Shown here: piece by piece, positions 17,858 to 25,303 of the stretch
Position numbering within the stretch: position 1 is the stretch's first letter
Layout: each line of letters starts with the position of its first letter
Source of the DNA: Chara braunii
Taxonomy: Eukaryota > Streptophyta > Charophyceae > Charales > Characeae
DNA: 25,303 bases
Assembly: GCA_003427395.1 (NCBI GenBank)
Contig: BFEA01000121.1
Span: forward strand, 412,189-437,491
Reading direction: 5' to 3'
The notes under the pieces: generated by a model
The model's database searches: none
What the model was told of the DNA's origin: nothing
What the model saw: only the letters and a program-made list of their open reading frames with translations
Made by a program: the position numbers and the translations under genes

Positions 17858-19998
17858 ATGGATGGCTACCCCATGCAGGGTTTATTGGCCCTATCTGTTT
17901 TGTTGGGGCCCATCTTCAGACTCTTCTTCCCATTGGGCTTTGGAAGAACATGTTCGTCTTATATGATGATGCGGTCAGGGGCAATCAAGCCATGGCCCAC
18001 GCCTGCAGAACACGCTGAGATTGATCGGCGGCAGGCAGAAAAGAAAAGAGAAAAAGAAAAAAGAAAAAGACAAAAAGAAGAAGAAGTAAAGAAGAAAATG
18101 CTGATGGAAGAAGAAAGAATGAAGAAGCAAATGAAAGAAAAGTTGGAAAGGGAATTGAAAGAAGAATTGCAGACTATAAAGGAAGAAGATGAACCTGTTG
18201 ATGACAGGCTCATCAGGCGGCGGACAGAAAAAGGTGAGACTAGCCAGACAGGCGGCGAACTTCAGGTCAAACCGCTGGATTGGTATGATCAATATGCCTA
18301 TTCCAGCGATCGAATTGAAGAAATGGCGGAAGAGAGAGATCTGTTCGTTGTGAAACTGGCATCTATCAAAGATCAAAGGGAAAAAGAACTCTTGCTAGAG
18401 GAAAAGCGTGCGGAACTGCGTATGAGAATGTTAGTAGCAAAACGACAAGAACTGGATGAAAGGGAAAGACTGCAAATAGAGGGTGCGAGGCTACAAAGAG
18501 AACTGCAGGACCAAAAAGATAAACAGGCTGCTACAGAACAAAAACTAGCCCTCTTGACAGAAACAGTCCTACATACCAAGCAAGAGTTGGAAGCAATGAA
18601 CAGAACTCTCCAAAAGGTTGAAACCCACCTGTACGAGTTTGAGGGAGTCTGGAACACCTTTCTGCAGAAGTCTGCCAAAGATGTTGATCAGCATATTCAA
18701 TCGTATATTCAGAAATTAGATAACCATATCACACAAGCCTTTACTCCCGCCGTGATTGAAAATATAGTTCGTGGCAGCGACGCAGGAGGAGGAGGAGATG
18801 GAGACAGAGACGGGGGAGATGGTGATAAGAAAGGAAATGGAGTGTTGCGAGAAGATGGTGGGGATATAAGGAATATTAAAGTTAAAGTGCCATGGACCTA
18901 TACCAACAAGAAGGAGGAGAGTGTCCTACATTGGATTGCGGTTGTAGAATCATATGTATACGGTCAACGCATCCCGTATTGGGACAGAGTTCTGATGGCC
19001 ACCTCGTGCATGGCCGGCGATGCGATGAGCTTCGCCATATCGTTGCAAAAAGAAGCGAATTGCCAGACCATGATTAAACATTCGCAACAAACAAGAATCG
19101 AAGATTTTTGTAAGGCTATATTAGAGAAAGATTTGAAGATAAAAATTTGGCTCGCCGAACAGAAATGCTAATCTTAAACATTGCATATCGGAAATGGAAG
19201 AGTGCGTCTGCACTCAAAGCAACGATGGATGAACTCTTACAATGCGCTGAACATGGACTCACTCCCACTCAGATCCTCAATAATTTCGCTAGGGCACTGC
19301 CCGACCCTCTCCGTACTCGGTTATATCCCCGCACAAAGGAAGAGGGGATGACATACGAGAAGTTCAGCACGATCGCTATAGATCATGCTGGCTTCTTAGT
19401 CGAGGCTAATTATTGCCATTACTGGAAAGATCTGCAAGTTGGTAAGAAATGGCGAAACCGCACCATCTCAGGAAACATACCTGTGAAAGACAATTTCCTT
19501 CTTACGTTTGAAGAAGGAGGTGTCGAAACTCTCTCTTACGACGAGGTAGACTATGTTCTGGAGGGAGGACCCAACGACACAGTAGTTTAGGAGGGGGACT
19601 ACGCGGTCGTTGCAGCCCGCGGGGAGGGTGACAAGGAAGAGGACGTGGCCGAGGAAGAGGAGGCCGCGAACGTGGTGGAAGAGGACCCGGTACCCAAAGG
19701 GGTGGTGGCGAAGGTAGCTACTAGGTGGGTGGAAGGGGCAATGGTCCCTTGCAAGGTGGTCGTGGTTCGTATTTTACCTGGGGAAGAGGAGGAGGCGCAT
19801 GCATGGTATGGTACATGGGACAAACCATATCCACCCCATCTAGGTTTGCCCGAAGGGGAGCCTTGGAAGAAATTGGGGATTACAGAGAAAGTTTGGCAAG
19901 ATAGAAAGGCCGCCGATCAGTGCCTCAAATGTGGTGACCCCAACCACATTGTTCCCTTCTGTCCCGACTATAAACAACCAAAAGGGAACAGCCAATAG
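17858..19998 (+). pseudogene. Element C Gag with long charged coiled coil
   Basis: The start is set at 17858 (CCACCATGG context); an ATG triplet run at 17963 is an alternative. From 17858 the first frame gives 437 residues. It has a hydrophobic stretch (about 8-29), then two long Lys/Glu/Arg-rich helices (about 50-118 and 148-262) typical of coiled coils. A Gly/Asp linker follows, then a Gag core (VPWTYTNKKEESVLHWIAVVE, WDRVLMATSCMAGDA). A frameshift near 19150 moves the rest to another frame (SALKATMDELLQ, ending at TAG 19588). The zinc knuckle CLKCGDPNHIVPFC lies near 19923-19964, preceded by WKKLGITEKVWQDRK, which resembles element B. Gag binds and packages the RNA. Confidence 0.84.
19632..19721 (+). 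pseudogene. Arg-Gly-rich (RGG) segment of element C Gag, out of frame
   Basis: In the frame starting at 19632 the DNA reads GRGRGRGRGGRERGGRGPG and ends at a TAG (19719-19721), with a TGA just before it (19629-19631). The frame used on either side gives only low-complexity Glu/Val sequence here. RGG boxes bind RNA and sit naturally before a zinc knuckle, so this is probably the original reading of that stretch, isolated by frameshifts. Confidence 0.5.
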
Positions 19999-20654
19999 AG
20001 GTTTCAGTTGCCTCTACCGGAACTTCGGACGTAAATAGAAAGACATCCTCCCATCCGAAGGTTCCTCAGGCAGAAACTAGAAAGATAGACAATCCCCACC
20101 TAGCACACTGTCCAAAGGTAGTAAGTGTGTGTACCTCTCTAGGTGGATCCCTCGCTGGCATGGGTGATGAGTTGGCCGCTCGTCGCCAAGCCTGGACTGA
20201 AATGAAGAAACGAAAATGACAGTTAATAATTGCAGATCTAGGGATAAATAAAGTAAGAATTGGAGGAATGATTGACAGTGGGTCAACGCGCAGCTATATT
20301 AGTAAGAAAGGCTTGCACAAGCCGCGACTCGGGCTAAACGTTAAACAGTTAGATGAGCCCGTAATGAGTAAGCTAGCTAATAGTACTATAACCGTAATGG
20401 ATAGATATGTTGAAGGGGTCAAGATATACTTCCGGCTCGTAGCAGAGGGGAAGGTGGAACGCGTTCTCCACTCTCTGACTCTCTTGGTGGAAGATAATCT
20501 CCCTTTTGACATTCTTCTAAGCATGGATTGGGGTGAAGCTGCAAATGCGGATATAAAGTTAAGGGACCACGAGTGTTGGCTTCCAAGTCCGCAGGGTGGA
20601 AAAAAGAAAATCCACCTATTCCATGAATCTGGTAAGGAAAGCAGCTTAGTATGA
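19999..20654 (+). pseudogene. Element C protease region (DSG intact)
   Basis: Retropepsin-like protease. The active site GGMIDSGSTRSYIS keeps the catalytic D-S-G, unlike elements A and B. The second signature reads FDILLSMDWGEAANADI, with Ser where the family has Gly. The same frame is open from 19974 but carries a TGA at 20217-20220, so the N-terminal linker is cut off from the active site. The frame ends at TGA 20652-20654 before the RT linker, which continues at 20651 in another frame. Confidence 0.82.
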
Positions 20655-21550
20655 ATGCCCCCGCGTTCATCCGCCATGTGAAAAAGTATAACTTGTATGA
20701 TGAAGTTTTTGTTGCATATGTGCGCCCAGTAAAGGAAGGTGAAGTCAAAGAAGAGGCAAAGTCCCCCGAAATTGAAAAGATTATGAAAGAATTTGCAGAT
20801 GTGGCAGAGGACCCAAGCTGTGTGGTGGAACGACCAATCAAACATCACATTAAATTGTACCAGGAAGTCAGATTCCTAAGGGGCCTATATACCGGATGTC
20901 ACCCAAAGAATTAGACGAACTGCGAACCCAGCTTGATGAAATGCTGGAAAAGCGATGGATAAGACCTAGCTCCTCGCCTTATAGTGCGCCAATGCTTTTT
21001 GTGCCAAAGAAAGATGGCGGGGTCCGCATGTGCATAGATTATAGAAGATTAAACGATATAACAGTTAAGAATGTTGAGCCATTGCCGAGGATAGACAATT
21101 TATTGGATCGAGTGCAGGGTAGCAAATACTTCACTAAGATTGATTTGAAGTCTGGCTACCATCAAATTGAGGTAGAGCCAGAAGACCAATACAAGACTGC
21201 CTTTCGAGCAAGGTATGGGCACTATGAGTTCATTGTGTTGCCCTTTGGTCTTACAAATGCTCCTGCAACGTTTCAAAGAACGATGAATGAGCTTTTTCGC
21301 GAGTGGCTTGATAAGTTTGTTGTCGTTTATCTTGATGATATTTTGATATTTAGTAACGATTTGAAAGAACATTGTAAGCACCTTCGACTTGTGCTAAATA
21401 AATTGCGTGAAGCAAAACTGAAGTTGAACCCCAAGAAGTGCAGTGGGCTAAGCGTCAGGTTTTATATCTGGGGCATGTGCTTGATGGTGATGGAATCAAA
21501 TCGGAAGACGCAAAGATTGCAGCAATTCGCGATTGGCCTAACCCCGCACT
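20655..21550 (+). pseudogene. Element C reverse transcriptase, frameshifted
   Basis: After a linker with EFADVAEDPSCVVERP, the RT reads MSPKELDELRTQL, KRWIRPSSSPYSAP, VRMCIDYRRLNDIT, LPRIDNLLDRVQG, YFTKIDLKSGYHQI, LPFGLTNAPATFQ and YLDD (21328-21339). A frameshift joins the linker to the palm near 20890. A second follows NPKKC at about 21440, after which the thumb (YLGHVL, then LRSFLGLANYYRKF) is in other frames. The catalytic aspartates are intact. Sequence is close to element B throughout, as expected for one lineage. Confidence 0.9.
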
Positions 21551-22180
21551 TTGACTGAGTTGCGGTCGTTCCTTGGGCTAGCCAACTATTATCGGAAGTT
21601 CGTTAGACACTTTACGATAATTGTTGCTCCCCTTCGCAGATTGCTAAAGAAAGAAACGATCTGGAAGTGGGACTCTAATTGTACGGCTTCATTCAAGCGT
21701 CTAAAGAAATGTTTAATTAACTATCCGGTTTTGAAAGTTGTTGATCCCTCTTCGCCCTTTGTCGTCACAACCGACGCCAGTTAGTACGGGATAGGCGATG
21801 TACTCCAACAAGATAATGGGAATGGATACAGGCCTGTGGAGTTTATGTCCCGATGACTGCCTAATGAGAAGGTCACCGCCTCTACGTATGAGAGGACGAC
21901 TACCTAATGAGAAGGTCACCGCCTCTACGTATGAGAGAGAGTTGTGTGCTCTCCGAGAAGCTCTAGATCATTGGCGACACTATCTCTTGGGACGCCACTT
22001 TAAAGTGTACTCAGATCATGATACACTTCGCTGGCTTAAAACGCAGGCCCGGATGACACCTAAGTTGACTAGGTGGGCTGCTGAAATTGACCAGTATGAT
22101 TTTGAGCTAAAGCCAGTAAAGGGGAAAAATAACGATGTTGCTGATGCTTTAAGTCGAAGATCTGACTTCTTCGGTGTTGT
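21551..22180 (+). pseudogene. Element C RNase H, stops and duplication
   Basis: RNase H domain following the connection motif ELRSFLGLANYYRKF. Signatures are VVTTDAS, then YGIGDVLQQ, STYERELCAL, VYSDHDTLRWL and VADALSRR. A TAG at 21782-21784 stands where element B has Gln before YGIG. A TGA at 21854-21856 lies just before a 43-bp tandem duplication (21851-21937) that also shifts the frame. From about 21885 onward the frame is open into the integrase. Confidence 0.88.
21851..21937 (+). repeat. 43-bp tandem duplication in element C RNase H
   Basis: Two copies at a 43-bp offset. The stretch 21860-21894 recurs exactly at 21903-21937, and the flanking part is nearly identical. 43 is not a multiple of three, so the duplication shifts the frame. 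At the codon preceding the repeated core, copy 1 has TGA (21854-21856) and copy 2 has CGA (21897-21899). Confidence 0.92.
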
Positions 22181-23443
22181 TGTAACATATCTAGATATGG
22201 GCACCGATTTACAAGAAAAGATTAAAAGTGCGTATTCCACAGATCCTGTTTATGGCGCTATGATTAAGCGTATACAAGAAGTTCCTCAAGAGTTTCCTGA
22301 CTATCGTATTACTCAAGGACTGTTATTTGAAAGAATGGATGTGCATGATAGGCTTTGTATTCCTAATAAGGAACAAATCAAAAGTCTGATCTTGGGGGAG
22401 TGCCATGACACTAAAGGCCATTTCGGGTGGAAAAAGACTTATGCAAGCGTGTTACGTTCGTACACCTGGCCTCGCATGAAACCCGATTGCATTGCATATG
22501 TGCAGGGCTGTCAAGTGTGCCAAAGAAATAAGAGCACCACTCAGCCTCCCCTCGGTCTGTTGAAGCCTTTGCCAATTCCAACCGGCCCAGGAGACTCTAT
22601 GTCCATTGACTTTATGGACATCAAGGTAAAAAGCAGGAATGGAAAGACGCAAGTCATGGCCATCGTTGACAGGTTTAGTAAGTATGGTATATGTCCCGAC
22701 CAGATTGATTGGGATGAACATTTGCCCAAAGTTGTTAGTGCTTATAACAACTCTGTTCACCTATCTACGTGCAAGACTCCAATGGAGTTGCATTTGGGAT
22801 GGCATCCACGCAGACCTATTGATTGCCTAAACCCGGATCAAGCCATAAGCTTCCACTAGGAATGAGCGAATTTGCAGTACAATATCAAAAAGACATTGAG
22901 AAGGTGACGGAAAATATAATGAAGGCACAACATCAAATGATAGAACAGGCGAACGAGCACAGAAGACCTTCTCAGTTTGTTATAGGTGATCTGGTATGGG
23001 TTAAATCTAAGGAATTCATTCCTGAAGAGAACATATCCCAGAAACTGTTGCCAGCCTACAGAGGACCTTGGCAAGTTCTAGATGTGATTGGAAATGTGGA
23101 TGGACCTTCTTATGTGATTGAAATCCCTCTGCATTTGCATACATATCCAGTTTTTCACGCTTCAAAACACTTACCTTGCGTGACGAACGAGTTATTTTCC
23201 AGTCGCAGATCAGCGATACCTCCTAGTATGGATGGGAAATATGATGTGGACAAGATTGTTGTTGAAAGCACTCTTCAAACTAGATGTAGAGGCAGACCCC
23301 AACGACAATATAAAGTAAGATTTGCATATCAGGACCCAAGTGAAGATCGTTGCTTCACAAGAGAAGCATTAATTGAGTCTGCGCCTCATATTGTATCTGC
23401 TTATGAAAGAGCAAGAAGAGGAATAAACATAATAGACAGATGA
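22181..23443 (+). pseudogene. Element C integrase with internal core deletion
   Basis: The H2C2 finger is complete (CHDTKGHFGWKKT, then CQVCQRN), and the first catalytic Asp is in SIDFMDIK. After VDRFSKY the frame runs directly into DQIDWDEHLPKVVSAYN, so about 85 residues present in element B are missing, including the second Asp and the catalytic Glu. The deletion keeps the frame. A stop at 22857-22859 and a frame change follow NPDQAI. The C-terminal part (22823-23443) has FVIGDLVWVKS, YRGPWQVLDVIG, PVFHASK and a degenerate chromodomain-like tail (YKVRFAYQDPSEDRCFTREAL) ending in TGA at 23441-23443. The enzyme cannot be catalytic. Confidence 0.9.
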
Positions 23444-23717
23444 AGGTTTTTTCTCAGAGGACTTCGAAACTAGGCCGGCGAGAGTAAAAGGGCCTTCTAC
23501 TTGATTCAGGCCCTGAATAACGAATGCAGCATAATGGGGTCACTCGGCCAGAACCCAACTCGTGAAAAACAGATCAAAAGGTATGTTCTCTGGGTCAAAA
23601 GTCACATCCTAACTAAAGCAAAAGTCGTGTCAAAGGTCACGGTTGTACCCCTGGACGAACAGATGCAGTATTCAATAGTGGAAGACACATCTGTTCATCC
23701 AGAGGGTGTGCGAGTCA

Positions 23718-23819
23718 TGTCTGTTCAAGCAGGAGATGTGTCTGTTCGTGCAGTGCATGTGTCTTTTCAGGCAGTAGGTGTGTCTGTTCGGACTGACGTT
23801 GTGTCTGTTCGGAGGGAAG
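23718..23819 (+). repeat. 21-bp tandem repeats in the 3' LTR of element C
   Basis: Units start at 23718, 23739, 23760, 23781 and 23802 (last partial), each of the form TGTCTGTTCnnGCAGnnnnTG. They are homologous to the array in the 5' LTR, with unit-by-unit point differences. Confidence 0.87.
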
Positions 23820-24012
23820 TCAAAGATCAGGTCCCAGCCCAGTCAAAGTCTAACATGAGGTCTAGGTTCAGACCCCAAGTTCGAAATTCAGGCCTAAAGG
23901 CCGCAGCAGCAGCAGACTCTGAAGGAAAAGGTACTGGGACACACACTGCAGAGGTCTGGGACAGGGAAGACCCAAGTGTGTCAATGCAGGCCTCGCGAAG
24001 GGAGGCCAACAG

Positions 24013-24019
24013 TATAAAA
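24013..24019 (+). promoter_or_regulatory. TATA box candidate in the LTR of element C
   Basis: TATAAAA sits downstream of the 21-bp repeats. The 5' LTR equivalent is TATAAG (16355-16360), weakened by an A-to-G difference. It is a reasonable core promoter for the element, with the R region expected 25-35 bp downstream. Confidence 0.6.
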
Positions 24020-24574
24020 CCAAGCCAGCCTTCCCACACAACAAATCTCCAATGGCATTGTTGCGTGGAAATGCTGAAGGCACTTGTGCGCCAGCATACT
24101 GGGGAAGCGTTGGCAGAAGAAGCTGCGCAAGAGGGAGACGGAACTGGGCGCTGGTTGGCAGATGCAACCATAACTGCGCCAGCATGTTAGTAGATGTAGA
24201 AGGGTTAGAGGTAGTCTTCAGTGAGTACCATTCAGAGTAGATTCTCATAGGAGTGTGCATGTATGGTGGGACGAGAGGACCAAGACAAGGGATCTTGAGA
24301 GAGAAGAGAAAGAAAGAGAGAGAGGAGCAGGTTCCTGAGTTGGCTATGGTGGATACTTACCTGTTCTGCGCCGTTGATGAACGAGGGGGAGACTTGTGAT
24401 ACTATTCGGCGCTTTGCTCTTGAACTCAAGATACTCTTTATAACGTTGTTGTGATAATAGAAGTTGCGCTACCTTGGTTCTCATCCCAGCTCGACTTTGC
24501 TTTGTGTGAATCTTCATAATCTGTGTGAATGATATCTTGGCATGCAGTTATGGACAGTCCGGTCCCTTCAAAGA

Positions 24575-25020
24575 AAAGGAATTAAGTAAATTTATTTTTG
24601 AATTTCGAAAAAAAAGAAATGTCGAAAAAGAATTTAATTAATTCTAACGTATTTTCAAAATTTTCGAAAAAGAATGAATGAAAAGTAGTTTTGAATTTCA
24701 AAAGAATGTGGAAAAAAAAGGAATTAATTAATTCTACGTATTTAGAATTACGAAAAAAGAAATGTCGAAAAAAAAATTAATTAATTTTGAAAGATTTTTG
24801 AATTACAAAAATTTTGAAAAAGAATTAATTAAAATTATTTTTGAATTTCCAAGAAGAAATGCCGAGAAAGAATGATTAATCCTACATATTTTTTAAAAAT
24901 TCAAAAAAATATATATTTTTGAAAAAGAAATGTCAAGAAAGATAGTTAATTAAGTATTTTTGAATTTACATGAATTTCAAATGAGGTCTAAAATAAATAA
25001 AATAAATAAATAAATAAGGA
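24575..25020. repeat. Degenerate AT-rich repeat tract
   Basis: A long AT-rich segment in which GAAATGTCG-like words recur at 24616, 24759, 24856 and 24927, each set among AATTAATT, TTTTTGAATTTC and poly-A words. Unit spacing is irregular (about 71-143 bp), so this is a decayed repeat rather than a clean satellite. It ends in an AAAT microsatellite (24991-25017). No gene is seen. Confidence 0.65.
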
Positions 25021-25124
25021 ATAAATTAGTTTTGATGTAAATCGAGGGCGGAGCGATCCTATCTACGATTGATTGGGTGGTAGCGTGGTAGGTAGTGTTA
25101 AAAAGGGGGTTGTACGGGTAGATT

Positions 25125-25199
25125 GACGATGATGATGGTGATGATGATGATGATGATAATGATGATAATGATGATGATGATGATGATAGTGATGGTGAT
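25125..25199. repeat. GAT trinucleotide microsatellite
   Basis: About 25 imperfect GAT units with interruptions GGT, AAT and AGT. It is simple-sequence DNA with no coding signal around it. Confidence 0.95.
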
Positions 25200-25303
25200 T
25201 GGGGGGAAAGTCGCGGGGGGGAGGGAAATGTACCCGGGGGGATCGTGTGAAGGTGGGGGAAGCGGGATTGGGATTGAGGGGAGGGGGAGGTCCTGATTGG
25301 GGT
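25200..25303. other. G-rich right edge of window
   Basis: No gene is seen. G runs are frequent. At 25264-25287 four runs (3, 3, 4 and 5 G) with loops of 3, 5 and 1 nt make a canonical quadruplex motif on the plus strand. Confidence 0.5.

Larger units (their letters stand above)
15857..24570 (+). mobile_element. Element C: full-length but dead Ty3/gypsy LTR retrotransposon (8714 bp)
   Basis: Direct LTRs flank a PBS, leader, gag, protease, RT, RNase H and integrase, in the same order and lineage as element B. The LTRs start TAAAAGGGCC and end GGTCCCTTGCA (5') or GGTCCCTTCA (3'). The ends form an imperfect inverted repeat, with the first G of the usual TG apparently changed to A. A 4-bp AAGA duplication flanks it (15853-15856 and 24571-24574). 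Over the first about 210 bp the LTRs differ at about 12 positions, more than in B, and they also differ by several indels. Coding regions carry frameshifts, stops, a tandem duplication and an integrase deletion. Confidence 0.92.
23485..24570 (+). repeat. 3' LTR of element C
   Basis: It is 1086 bp and matches 15857-16999. It has the same 21-bp repeats plus an extra unit-like insertion (about 23697-23717), a TATAAAA box and a shortened GA tract (about 24297-24326). One reading frame is open across 23501-24190, but the corresponding frame in the 5' copy is stopped. It ends GGTCCCTTCA, followed by the AAGA target duplication. Confidence 0.93.

Noticed and set aside
17975-18376. Phe/Leu-rich minus-strand frame that looks like membrane protein
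   Set aside because: It is the complement of the Lys/Glu-rich coiled coil of element C Gag.
25125-25199. CRISPR-like or satellite array
   Set aside because: It is a simple trinucleotide repeat without spacers.

Overview
This window is eukaryotic nuclear DNA made almost entirely of degraded Ty3/gypsy LTR retrotransposons; I found no host gene. Primer-binding sites resembling the plant initiator-Met type, chromodomain integrases and AT-rich spacers point to a streptophyte. A charophyte alga such as Chara is my guess from the general look of its Ty3 proteins, and it is unconfirmed.

Layout: (1) 1-931, non-coding flank with CT tracts and a hairpin cluster (about 553-739). (2) Element A, minus strand, about 932-6650: a chromovirus with gag, protease, RT, RNase H, integrase and a classical chromodomain, all broken by stops and frameshifts, with no recognisable LTR pair. 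A 38-bp Nextera mosaic-end dimer (3079-3116) sits inside its pol, which is a library artefact. (3) An AT-rich spacer. (4) Element B, plus strand, 6756-15606, with two LTRs (985 and 1000 bp), PBS, PPT and a 4-bp TAAT target duplication. (5) More AT-rich spacer. (6) Element C, plus strand, 15857-24570, with LTRs of 1143 and 1086 bp, PBS and a 4-bp AAGA duplication. (7) AT-rich repeat DNA, then a GAT microsatellite and G-rich DNA to the end.

B and C belong to one lineage: similar pol, a similar degenerate C-terminal chromodomain-like tail and matching PBS variants. They inserted into the same kind of AT-rich DNA about 250 bp apart. A belongs to a different lineage. None can be autonomous as read. 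A and B have lost the protease catalytic Asp, and C has a deletion that removes two of the three integrase catalytic residues. Many stop codons sit where relatives have CAG, CGA or TGG, as expected from cytosine deamination.

I did not find a new biological system. The most actionable observation is the sequencing adapter. The most biologically interesting are the 4-bp target duplications, the 21-bp tandem repeats inside the LTRs of C, and the long charged coiled-coil Gag of C.
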